Origin: Desulfobacula sp.
GTDB lineage: Bacteria > Desulfobacterota > Desulfobacteria > Desulfobacterales > Desulfobacteraceae
Direction: 5' to 3'
Assembly: GCF_021107415.1 (NCBI RefSeq)
Contig: NZ_JAIOSW010000060.1
Coordinates: 1 to 10,819 of the forward strand
Length of the DNA stretch: 10,819 nucleotides
In this document: one piece after another, positions 1-6,488 of the stretch
Numbering within the stretch: the stretch's first letter is position 1
Layout of the letters: each line of letters starts with the position of its first letter
Translations under genes and position numbers: made by a program
The notes under the pieces: model-generated
The model's database searches: none
The model's input: the letters and a program-made list of their open reading frames with translations, nothing else
What the model was told of the DNA's origin: nothing

Positions 1-747
1 TCTGTGGATGCCATAAGGGATTTTGAGATGGTTAATTCCGAATTGATCATGCATGACCAGATATTTATTGAAAAACGAATCGAACGTCTTGAGGCAATGG
101 TCAAAAAGATAAAGGATGAAGATCAGCAGAAAGAACTTGTGCTCATGAACAAGTTAAAAGACTTTCTTGAACAGGAAAAACCGTTAAGGTTGATTAAATT
201 GACGGATGATGAGGAAAAGATGATCAGGAGTTATCCCTTTATTACAAGGAAAAAACTGGTCATTGCCGTTAACGTGTCTGAAGATGACCTTGAGAGTGAG
301 GCCATCCTTTCAAGGTTCAGGCAAAGCTGCGAAACCCAGGAAATAGAAGTCATGCTGGTATCTGCAAAAGTTGAGGCTGAAATTGCCATGCTGGATACCC
401 AGGAAGAAAAAAATGAATTTTTAGAAGATCTTGGCATAACGCAAACAGCCCTTGAGAGCCTGACAAAGCTTTGTTTGAAATCTTTGAACCTGATTTCCTT
501 TTTTACGGTTGGAAAGGATGAAGTCCGGCAGTGGCTGGTCAGAAAGGGCGCAAAAGCGCCTAAAGCTGCCGGTGTGATTCATTCTGATCTTGAAAGAGGC
601 TTTATCCGTGCGGAAGTATTCAAATATGGTGAACTCATGGAAGCCGGCAATGAAGCAGAACTTAAAAAGGCCGGCAAAATTTATGTGGAAGGCAAGGAAT
701 ATCTTGTTGAAGACGGGGATATTTTAAATATCAGGTTTTCCGTCTGA
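1..747 (+). CDS. ychF: Redox/ribosome-associated ATPase YchF (OLA1 family), C-terminal part; 5' end outside window
   Basis: Partial gene: the frame is open from base 1, and the GTG at 4 is an internal valine, so the true start lies upstream. About 248 residues remain of a family that is usually near 363. The start matches the family segment that follows the first part of the G domain, so the P-loop and switch regions are missing. Visible parts (counting from the GTG as 1) are the helical insertion at about 10-65, the strand VIAVNVSE with an NxxE in place of the GTPase NKxD (N90, E93), and the C-terminal TGS domain from about 165. That domain carries the very conserved blocks FFTVGKDEVRQW, GVIHSDLERGFIRAEV and the ending with DGDILNIRF. 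In this family NxxE goes with ATP rather than GTP use and with ribosome binding. It is a housekeeping gene unrelated to the polysaccharide genes, and its stop codon lies in the loop of a long stem-loop. Confidence 0.96.
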   Translation, partial: SVDAIRDFEMVNSELIMHDQIFIEKRIERLEAMVKKIKDEDQQKELVLMNKLKDFLEQEKPLRLIKLTDDEEKMIRSYPFITRKKLVIAVNVSEDDLESEAILSRFRQSCETQEIEVMLVSAKVEAEIAMLDTQEEKNEFLEDLGITQTALESLTKLCLKSLNLISFFTVGKDEVRQWLVRKGAKAPKAAGVIHSDLERGFIRAEVFKYGELMEAGNEAELKKAGKIYVEGKEYLVEDGDILNIRFSV

Positions 748-763
748 CCGGATATTTAAAATA
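720..763. other. AT-rich 16-bp stem-loop spanning the ychF stop codon
   Basis: Bases 720-735 pair with 748-763: 15 of 16 positions match, with one A/G mismatch at 733/750. The loop is 12 nt (736-747) and contains the TGA stop. Neither strand shows a T-run right after the stem, so it does not look like a standard intrinsic terminator. Its position at the end of ychF and downstream of the convergent TPR-SPOR gene fits a 3'-end processing or mRNA-protecting hairpin, or a weak bidirectional terminator. Confidence 0.6.
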
Positions 764-829
764 ATATTGCAAATTAAAATAATGCCACCAGTTCAAATAA
801 TGTCATCAGGCAAAATAATATTACCAGGC
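758..829. repeat. Four imperfect ~18-bp direct repeats in the convergent intergenic region
   Basis: Four tandem units begin at 758, 776, 795 and 812. Each opens with (A)AAATAAT, and three go on with a C-CAG-like core: AAAATAATGCCACCAGTTC, AAATAATGTCATCAGGC and AAAATAATATTACCAGGC. Unit 1 is the most diverged (AAAATAATATTGCAAATT). The last unit runs into the final codons of the TPR-SPOR gene. Function is unknown; they may be decayed tandem duplications in AT-rich DNA. Confidence 0.5.
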
Positions 830-1720
830 GCTCACAGGACGAATCAGCGGGTTAATGCCAAGTTTGTTCTTTAATGACAGGCAAGCCTTTTGAGCTCCAT
901 CTCGATTTGTATAATTGCCTGATCTTACCAGATACCAGGTTCTGTCCCTGGAATCTTTAAGAATCAGTATCCTTGAATCAAACCCTTTATTGATCAATTG
1001 GGTGTTCATCTTATGGGCATTTGCCTGGTTGAGAAAAGCGCCTGCCTGAAGGGCATAGCTGTTACTTGGCTCTTTAGTGCTTTCAGGTTTGTCTTTCTTT
1101 TTTATTTTTTGCTTAAGTTGAACCAGTTTTTCTGTTGCATACGAACTGTTCGGGTCTTGTTTGATGGCTTCTTCATAGGTTTCAATGGCTCTGATATTTT
1201 CTCCTTCCAGAACAAGCAGATCTGCCTTATAACAGATTGCCCAGTAAAAATCAGGCTTGAGGCTCAGCGTTTTTGAAAGATCATCAAGGGCTTGTTTGTT
1301 TTGGTCGAGTTCGGCAAGACACAAAGCCCGGTTAAAATATGCCACATGATTCTCCGGTGCCATTTCAATTTCAATTTCATAGCTTTCAATGGCTTTTTCA
1401 TACTCTTTTTTGTAATACCATGCCACACCCAGATTACTATAAAGTCCCTTCAGCTCGGGAAATAATTTTTTTGCTTTTTCAAAATCCTGAATTGCAAGAT
1501 CAAATTTTTCCTGTTTCATATAAGAAACGCCACGGTTTTTGTAGGCATCTGCATTGTCGGGAGCGATTTCAATCAGTTTTGAGAATGTATCAATGGCCTG
1601 TTGGTGCTGGCCTTGCTTAAAAAGGAGGACCCCTTTATCAAATAGTTCTCTTTGGGTTTCTGCAAAAACTATAGTATAAAAAATTAAGGACATAAAAATT
1701 AGAAATATAATTTTTTTCAA
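821..1720 (-). CDS. Exported TPR protein with C-terminal SPOR domain
   Basis: A 299-residue protein. Residues 1-20 form a signal peptide (lysines, hydrophobic core, then VFA|ETQ). About five TPR units follow (roughly 22-55, 56-89, 90-123, 124-157, 158-190) with typical A-Y-N/G and D-P spacing. A lysine-rich linker (about 200-218) leads to a C-terminal SPOR domain (about 220-297, YALQAGAF at its start). SPOR domains bind denuded peptidoglycan glycan strands, so this is probably a periplasmic scaffold at the wall or division site; TPRs bind protein partners. The start codon is TTG, chosen because it opens the signal peptide and follows a good GGGAG ribosome site (1727-1731) with 6-nt spacing. 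The gene is transcribed alone, divergent from the HAD gene and convergent with ychF. Domain calls are confident; the precise cell role is unknown. Confidence 0.9.
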   Translation of the reverse strand: MKKIIFLIFMSLIFYTIVFAETQRELFDKGVLLFKQGQHQQAIDTFSKLIEIAPDNADAYKNRGVSYMKQEKFDLAIQDFEKAKKLFPELKGLYSNLGVAWYYKKEYEKAIESYEIEIEMAPENHVAYFNRALCLAELDQNKQALDDLSKTLSLKPDFYWAICYKADLLVLEGENIRAIETYEEAIKQDPNSSYATEKLVQLKQKIKKKDKPESTKEPSNSYALQAGAFLNQANAHKMNTQLINKGFDSRILILKDSRDRTWYLVRSGNYTNRDGAQKACLSLKNKLGINPLIRPVSAW

Positions 1721-1738
1721 GAAATACTCCCTTTTTAT

Positions 1739-1768
1739 TTGTTTTCGACAAATTATATATTATATAAA
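1739..1768 (+). promoter_or_regulatory. Weak candidate promoter for the HAD/SurA-like/HAMP/protease operon
   Basis: TTGTTT (1739-1744), an 18-bp spacer and TATAAA (1763-1768) could form a promoter, matching 3/6 and 5/6 of consensus. The start point would fall at or next to the ATG at 1774, implying either a leaderless message or a real start codon further in. The AT-rich region makes chance matches likely. Confidence 0.22.
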
Positions 1769-1786
1769 AGAGTATGTTAAATTCAA
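1759..1786 (-). promoter_or_regulatory. Likely sigma-70 promoter of the TPR-SPOR gene
   Basis: On the minus strand there is TTGAAT (1781-1786) as -35, a 16-bp spacer, and a perfect TATAAT (1759-1764) as -10. Transcription would start near 1752, giving a leader of about 32 nt with the GGGAG ribosome site. The -35 lies inside the first codons of the divergent HAD gene as called. A second TATAAT at 1752-1757 overlaps the same AT stretch but has a poorer -35. Confidence 0.5.
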
Positions 1787-2202
1787 TAAAAAAATATTTA
1801 AAAAAAGCAAAAGAGGAAGTTACCAAGGAATATTCCATCCATTCTTCTGATCAAACCCTGGATGATTCAAATAAAGAGTTGCCTAAAATGTGGACCGGTG
1901 TAGACCTTGACGGGACACTGGCCTATTACAACAGGATGTCCTCATACGATGAAGTGGGAGAACCGGTTCCTGCCATGCTGGCTCTGGTTAAAAAGATGAT
2001 CAATAATGGCATTAGGGTCAAGATATTCACTGCCAGGGTTCAAGATCCGGAACAATTACCGCTTATTCGAAAATGGTTCAAAGAAAATGGCCTGCCTGAA
2101 CTTGAAATAACAAACATTAAAGACTATAATATGCAAAGACTTTATGATGACAGGTGCATTCAGGTAGAGAGAAATACAGGCCGTCTGATTGTTGATAATT
2201 AA
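1774..2202 (+). CDS. Small HAD-superfamily phosphatase-like protein
   Basis: A 142-residue protein. HAD motif I is VDLDGT (D44 and D46, the nucleophile and acid/base). Motif II is FTAR with T86, and YDDR (D125, D126) fits the metal-binding motif IV. The stretch from ITNIKDY to IQVERNTG resembles the C-terminal end of small predicted phosphatases of about 110-140 residues, some found in phages. Substrate is unknown; phosphate ester hydrolysis is the family expectation. The first 38 residues are lysine-rich and lie outside the HAD fold. No ribosome site precedes the ATG at 1774 at a usable distance. An internal ATG at 1888 (M39, just before motif I) has AAAGAG at 1873-1878 with 9-nt spacing, so the protein may really be 104 residues. 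It is the first gene of the plus-strand group, with a 23-bp gap to the next gene. Confidence 0.8.
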   Translation: MLNSIKKYLKKAKEEVTKEYSIHSSDQTLDDSNKELPKMWTGVDLDGTLAYYNRMSSYDEVGEPVPAMLALVKKMINNGIRVKIFTARVQDPEQLPLIRKWFKENGLPELEITNIKDYNMQRLYDDRCIQVERNTGRLIVDN

Positions 2203-2225
2203 TCTTTTAAAGGACTGAATTTAAG

Positions 2226-2963
2226 ATGAAGTATGTTTACTATATTATTGCGATCATGATTGTTTTTTCCGGATTGGCAGCCTATGGATTGTTTAATACC
2301 CGTGTTGAAATTTCAAAACCGTTTTTATCAATAAACGACCGGATTATTTCCGAAGATGAATTTGAAAAAATGTCACATGCAAAGACGTCTCATGTTATGA
2401 GCCGGGAACAATTTATTGAGTCGGTTATCACTAAACAGCTCCTTATTCAGGAAGCGATCAGGATGGATATTAATAAGGAAGAAAGTTTCAGGCAGTCCGT
2501 TGAAAATTTTTATGAGCAGTCTTTGATAAAAATTCTTCTGGACCGAAAATGGGATTCTCTGGTGGTGGATGTTACCAATGATGAGATTGCAAAATATGAA
2601 GCATTGATTCAAAACAGACTTTTTTTTACCAAGATGATTTATCCAAGCCTGAAAGACGCACAAAAGCGAACCAATGAAACCATTGAAAAACTCGAAGCTG
2701 ATTTTATCGATCTGTCCGATGATCTGAAATTTATGGTATTGAATTTAAATATAGGAGAATCTTCTAAACTCAAGAAAACTAATTTCGGAATTTTTGTGTA
2801 CATGCTTGATGATATTCAAAAAAAAGAAGACCCGGGCAAAAAGGAAGAGTTTGATATTAAACGAGTTTCTCTTTTTATTCAGGATAAAAAAAAGGAGCAG
2901 CTTTTGGCGCAATGGACAGATACAATCAGACAAACAGCAGAAATCTGGAGGAAAAATGAATAG
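2226..2963 (+). CDS. Membrane-anchored SurA/PrsA-like protein with degenerate parvulin region
   Basis: A 245-residue protein. One N-terminal hydrophobic helix (about 4-24) lacks a clear cleavage site, so it is probably an inner-membrane anchor with the rest in the periplasm. Residues 33-110 look like a SurA-type chaperone N domain: INDRIISEDEF, then an ESVITKQLLIQEA helix. Residues 130-198 keep a few parvulin-like traits (FFTKMIYPS, GESSKLKKTNFGIFVYMLDD). The region is much shorter than a normal parvulin domain and lacks the glycine-rich GG-LG segment, so isomerase activity is doubtful. The C-terminal helix (about 222-243) resembles the closing helix of SurA-like proteins. AAAGGA at 2209-2214 is a spaced ribosome site. 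The end overlaps the next gene by 8 bp. EpsD-type isomerases occur in some exopolysaccharide loci, but membership here is only a possibility. Confidence 0.72.
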   Translation: MKYVYYIIAIMIVFSGLAAYGLFNTRVEISKPFLSINDRIISEDEFEKMSHAKTSHVMSREQFIESVITKQLLIQEAIRMDINKEESFRQSVENFYEQSLIKILLDRKWDSLVVDVTNDEIAKYEALIQNRLFFTKMIYPSLKDAQKRTNETIEKLEADFIDLSDDLKFMVLNLNIGESSKLKKTNFGIFVYMLDDIQKKEDPGKKEEFDIKRVSLFIQDKKKEQLLAQWTDTIRQTAEIWRKNE

Positions 2964-3573
2964 TCAGGTTCAATATAAGCGACGAAATTATTTTATCAAT
3001 AAAGAATTTCAGGGGCGCTATATTTTTAATTATTTTCTTTTGGCCACAATTGGAAGTATTTTATTTATAGGGGTGTTCAGCTTTTTTTCTTCTAATACGC
3101 TTTCCATTGCTTATGATAATTATCATCTTCAACTAGGCGTCACACCGGATATACTGTTTAAAAAAATTCTCAGTACCCAATGGTTGTTCATTGTTTTGGG
3201 GGGAGGACTTGTGGTTATAATCACCCTGTTTCTAACCCACAGGGTAGCCGGTCCTTTTTATCGGTTTGAAAAAACTTTTGATGCGATGGTGGGGGGTGAT
3301 CTTTCAGATAAAATTATCTTGCGCCAAAAGGATGAAGGCAAAAATCTGGCACAAAAAATAAATGCTTTCAATTTTATTCTTTCTGAGCAATTATCTTTAA
3401 TCGAAACATTTAATTCAAAGATTGAAATTTCAGTCCATCAATTGAGAAAAACCTTGAAAGATGCTGATATGGATATCAGCAAAGCAGAGCCTTTTCTTAA
3501 TCAAATACTGGAGAGTCAAAAAAATGTTCATACCATGATAAATGACTATACATTTTCCCGGGATAGATTATAG
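2956..3573 (+). CDS. Two-helix membrane protein with HAMP domain and no output domain
   Basis: A 205-residue protein. The ATG at 2956 is chosen because GGAGG (2947-2951) precedes it by 4 nt and the protein-like sequence starts there; the frame is open further upstream but only through the SurA-like gene. Transmembrane helices lie at about 24-45 and 75-95, enclosing a short external loop of about 30 residues. A HAMP-like linker follows at 95-145 (HRVAGPFYRFEKTF, then GDL and LRQKDEG). The remaining 60 residues are helical and probably coiled coil. There is no histidine kinase, GGDEF or methyl-accepting signalling domain, although the ending could be a remnant of one. It may relay or sense envelope state through a partner. 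It overlaps the SurA-like gene by ATGAATAG, implying coupled translation, and sits 5 bp before the HExxH gene. Confidence 0.82.
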   Translation: MNSQVQYKRRNYFINKEFQGRYIFNYFLLATIGSILFIGVFSFFSSNTLSIAYDNYHLQLGVTPDILFKKILSTQWLFIVLGGGLVVIITLFLTHRVAGPFYRFEKTFDAMVGGDLSDKIILRQKDEGKNLAQKINAFNFILSEQLSLIETFNSKIEISVHQLRKTLKDADMDISKAEPFLNQILESQKNVHTMINDYTFSRDRL

Positions 3574-3578
3574 GGAAT

Positions 3579-4115
3579 ATGATTCGTTTCAAGCCTATAT
3601 ATATATTATTTTTTTTAGGAATAATTTTTTCTTTTTCTCTGGATTGTGCTGCCTATGAACTTGAATCAAGATATGCTGTAATTACTTATTTTGACCATGA
3701 TGATTTGCGGGAATTTAATAATGAATTATACATGGGGCGACTCAAATCACAAATTAGAAAAGCCAGAGGCGATACCATAGAAGATGAGGTGATCGCAAAG
3801 ATCAATTTCGTTGTTGAAAAAGTCATGGCTGTCTTAGATATGTTCCCGCCTCAACTTAGGTTTTCTATTGTTATTCATCCCAGTGAAAAAGAAGTGCAAA
3901 AAGATTTTCGTCGAATTTATCATATTGATGTGGAGTATATCGCATTTTATTCACCACATAAGAACAGGATATTTTACTCGGCGGATAATGCCTACTTAAG
4001 AGTCGTGGCCCACGAAATAGGCCATGTTGTTGTGGAAAATTATTTTACCATCTCACCTCCCCAGCGCATCCACGAGGTCATGGCACAATTTGCAGAAAAG
4101 CATGTTACTGATTGA
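3579..4115 (+). CDS. Small exported HExxH (gluzincin-like) protein
   Basis: A 178-residue protein with an N-terminal signal peptide (hydrophobic 7-21, likely cut near CAA|YEL). The cysteine at 23 does not sit in a lipobox (preceding residues S-L-D). Residues 142-175 carry VVAHEIGH (H145, E146, H149), then 16 residues on an HEVMAQFAE segment whose E166 is placed to be the third zinc ligand. This resembles the peptidase-MA/gluzincin layout of HExxH followed by P-x(2-4)-E-x-x-A. The fold around it is small and I do not recognise a named family. It probably acts in the periplasm as a metallopeptidase, but activity is inferred. GGGA at 3573-3576 is very close to the ATG, so translation may depend on the upstream HAMP gene. 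The 3' end overlaps the convergent Wzy-like gene by 11 bp. Confidence 0.78.
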   Translation: MIRFKPIYILFFLGIIFSFSLDCAAYELESRYAVITYFDHDDLREFNNELYMGRLKSQIRKARGDTIEDEVIAKINFVVEKVMAVLDMFPPQLRFSIVIHPSEKEVQKDFRRIYHIDVEYIAFYSPHKNRIFYSADNAYLRVVAHEIGHVVVENYFTISPPQRIHEVMAQFAEKHVTD

Positions 4116-4143
4116 GCTTTTGTATCATTTTTAATGCTTTTTT
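4094..4143. terminator. Candidate bidirectional terminator between the two convergent operons
   Basis: AAAAGCAT (4096-4103) pairs with ATGCTTTT (4134-4141) around a 30-nt loop; 4094/4143 and a G-T pair at 4095/4142 can extend the stem. On the plus strand the stem ends in a run of six T (4138-4143). On the minus strand it ends in four. The symmetry suits both transcripts, but the stem is AT-rich and the loop is long, so it is weak. It lies over the coding 3' ends of both the HExxH gene and the Wzy-like gene. Confidence 0.3.
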
Positions 4144-6483
4144 GTTGCCCGGTTCCAATAAAAGAGCATGGTCATATTTATCAAAGGCCTTATACAAAAT
4201 ACCCTGGCTATAATATAAATCGCCAAGTGTAATTTTTATCCTGGCATCCATTGGAAGGGTTCTTTCCGCTTTTTCCATCACTCCCATGGCATTTTTTAAG
4301 TCATTGCGGGTCCTGAAAAATTTGAATATTTTATAATAAAAGAAACGAATTTTAACTAAAGGGTCTTTATGAGTGAAAATGGTTTTATTGTGCAGGGTTT
4401 CAATCAAATCAAGCGCAGCAAGATATTTGATGACGGCATCTTCCATGGAACCTGTATTGCTTAAAAAATTGGCATATTCAATGGTCGGCCCGGGCAGATT
4501 GGGAATGGCCTGCTCCATATCGCTGTCATTTACTCCCGAAACAATCATTGATGTCAGAACCCGTTCAAAATATTTTTCGTTCAAAGCCAATGTTTTTTTC
4601 ATATATTCAAACCCTTGCTTGAAATCTTTTTGTGCAAGCAGCCAGGTTCCATATTGAAATGTGTATTCAGCATTACTTTTGTCATAAACCATACTGTTTT
4701 TAAAGGCAGCATGTCCCTTTGCCGGTTCACCCTGTTGAGCAAGAAAGGAGGCAAACCGGTTCAAATGCCTTGAATTTAAAGGATCGAGACGTAAAGAATC
4801 AATAAAATGTGTTCGTGATCTTTCAAGATCATTTAAAAACCAGGCGGTATTGGCTTGCGTGAATGAATAGGCCGCATGAAACGGATCAAATTGTGATGCA
4901 AAGCCAGCTACTTTTTCAATTTTTTTAATAATATCAGGCGGTGTTTTTACACTCATTGTATAATTTTTAATGTTTGAGTAATAAAAGACGCCTAATAAAT
5001 TTGAAATATTATATAGCATCAGGAGAACAGCAACACTGCAAACGATAAAGGCAGAGCTCAATTTTTTACTTAGAGCATTTACAGGTGCAAGTCTGGTTTC
5101 TTTGCTTTGTTTTCTTAAGCCGGTGTTTGCAGCAGAAACAGCAATGCCTGCGATAAAAAAGAACCAGAGTCCGTTGGCCCCAATGTGCATATTGAAATCC
5201 GTAAAACTGTGCAAAAGGATCGAAACCATAGCTGTGATACAGCCAATATAGAGATAGATTGAAAAAGCATCTCTTCTTTTTGAGAAAGTTTTATAGGTTT
5301 TATAAAACAGGGTCAATAAAAAGGATGCAGCAAGTAAAAAGGCAATGATACCGCCTTCTGCCAGAAGTTCAAGATAATCATTATGGGCATGGGTAAGGAA
5401 TCCTTGCCTTTTGAAAGAACGATGCAAGGGATAAATATGTGAAAAAGTTCCCATACCGGACCCGGTGATTGTATGATGACTGATAATACCCTGTGTATCT
5501 TTCCAGAAGTCAAGCCGGGATTGATAAATGATACCCTGGGCATTCTTCAGTTTTGCAAATCTTTCAAAGATCTGATCCCATCCAAACCATCCAATTGAGA
5601 GTGTGGTGATGATGATGAGACCAATCATCAGCAGGGTGTTTCCTTTACTGATTTTTCGTTTCAGAAGAAAAAATGTAAATAAGAGAAGTGAAAAGCACGT
5701 ACTGATCATGGCGCCTCTGGACAGGCTGACAAAAATGGAAATAACAATCAATAATGCTGATGCTCCGATAAGAATATGAATATTGGCCTTTTCCTGGCTG
5801 AATATCTGGGCAATCCCTTTTATCAGGGAGGTGTTTCCAATCCTGGGTCTGTAAAATAAAAAAAGGCCAAGCACGACAGGAAAGATTAGCTCCATGAGAC
5901 CTGCATAATGGTTGTGGTTGGCATAGGGTCCCACCACAATGGAATTAATCGGAGAATGCCTGAACCATAATGCCATGTCCTCTGTCAGATAAAACTGCAA
6001 GATGGAAGAAAATGCCAGAAGCCCTCCAAAAAATACAATCACAAGGACTGTGGTCTGAAGCATCTCTTTTTCTTTCAGCAGTTGAATAGTTAATACATAA
6101 AACATGACATAGGTGGCGTATCTGAAAAATTCGGACAGAGTGGCTTTTTGATGAACGGAAATGCTCATCCATGAATTTGTATCAGCCAGCAGGTTTGTTA
6201 TTTGATGTATTTTAAAAGTTTCAGGCGATAAGTATTCAATTATAAACGGGGGCAAAGGTATGAGTTGAAAGAGAATATAAAAAAGAAATAAAAGTAAAGG
6301 CGTTATGCCCGGGACCTGGTATAATTTGTTGTTGTTTTTTAAAATTGAGATGAAAAAGAGCAGACATGCCAACCCTGTGCCCGTCTCCATTATGGCATAA
6401 GACCATGGTTCAGTCGTTCCAAATGCTAAAGGTGAGAAAATAAATAAGAAAAAAAACAAACCTTTTGAAAGTTTTAATGACAT
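4105..6483 (-). CDS. O-antigen ligase/Wzy-like polysaccharide polymerase with C-terminal TPR region
   Basis: A 792-residue protein. Residues about 8-455 are a polytopic membrane region of roughly ten to twelve helices with Wzy_C/O-antigen ligase hallmarks. These are SLSRGA (253-258), R323 in SRLDFW, GSGMGTFSHIYP (341-352) and HAHNDYLELLAEGG (365-378). The large external loop carrying the arginine and histidine is where glycan transfer occurs in this family. One more helix lies at about 476-500, followed by a periplasmic TPR-like tail (about 530-792). The tail has clear repeats at 535-570, 571-604, 605-637 and 747-780. It is the last gene of the minus operon, 5 bp after the Wzc-like gene, without a visible ribosome site, so translation is probably coupled. 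Adjacency to Wzc favours a polymerase rather than a lipid-A ligase; the sequence alone cannot decide. Confidence 0.88.
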   Translation of the reverse strand: MSLKLSKGLFFFLFIFSPLAFGTTEPWSYAIMETGTGLACLLFFISILKNNNKLYQVPGITPLLLFLFYILFQLIPLPPFIIEYLSPETFKIHQITNLLADTNSWMSISVHQKATLSEFFRYATYVMFYVLTIQLLKEKEMLQTTVLVIVFFGGLLAFSSILQFYLTEDMALWFRHSPINSIVVGPYANHNHYAGLMELIFPVVLGLFLFYRPRIGNTSLIKGIAQIFSQEKANIHILIGASALLIVISIFVSLSRGAMISTCFSLLLFTFFLLKRKISKGNTLLMIGLIIITTLSIGWFGWDQIFERFAKLKNAQGIIYQSRLDFWKDTQGIISHHTITGSGMGTFSHIYPLHRSFKRQGFLTHAHNDYLELLAEGGIIAFLLAASFLLTLFYKTYKTFSKRRDAFSIYLYIGCITAMVSILLHSFTDFNMHIGANGLWFFFIAGIAVSAANTGLRKQSKETRLAPVNALSKKLSSAFIVCSVAVLLMLYNISNLLGVFYYSNIKNYTMSVKTPPDIIKKIEKVAGFASQFDPFHAAYSFTQANTAWFLNDLERSRTHFIDSLRLDPLNSRHLNRFASFLAQQGEPAKGHAAFKNSMVYDKSNAEYTFQYGTWLLAQKDFKQGFEYMKKTLALNEKYFERVLTSMIVSGVNDSDMEQAIPNLPGPTIEYANFLSNTGSMEDAVIKYLAALDLIETLHNKTIFTHKDPLVKIRFFYYKIFKFFRTRNDLKNAMGVMEKAERTLPMDARIKITLGDLYYSQGILYKAFDKYDHALLLEPGNKKALKMIQKLNQ

Positions 6484-6488
6484 ATTAA

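Noticed and set aside
998..1620. Plus-strand open frames inside the TPR-SPOR gene (998-1276, 1339-1620)
   Set aside because: They are antisense to clear TPR and SPOR sequence, and their translations resemble no protein family.
2794..2955. 54-codon upstream extension of the HAMP protein frame
   Set aside because: It overlaps the SurA-like gene in another frame, is basic and unlike a membrane protein start, and the ATG at 2956 has a clear GGAGG site.
4081..4093. TGGCAC-TTGC resembling a sigma-54 promoter
   Set aside because: The spacing between the two elements is 3 bases where 5 are needed, and it lies inside the HExxH coding region facing the end of the operon.
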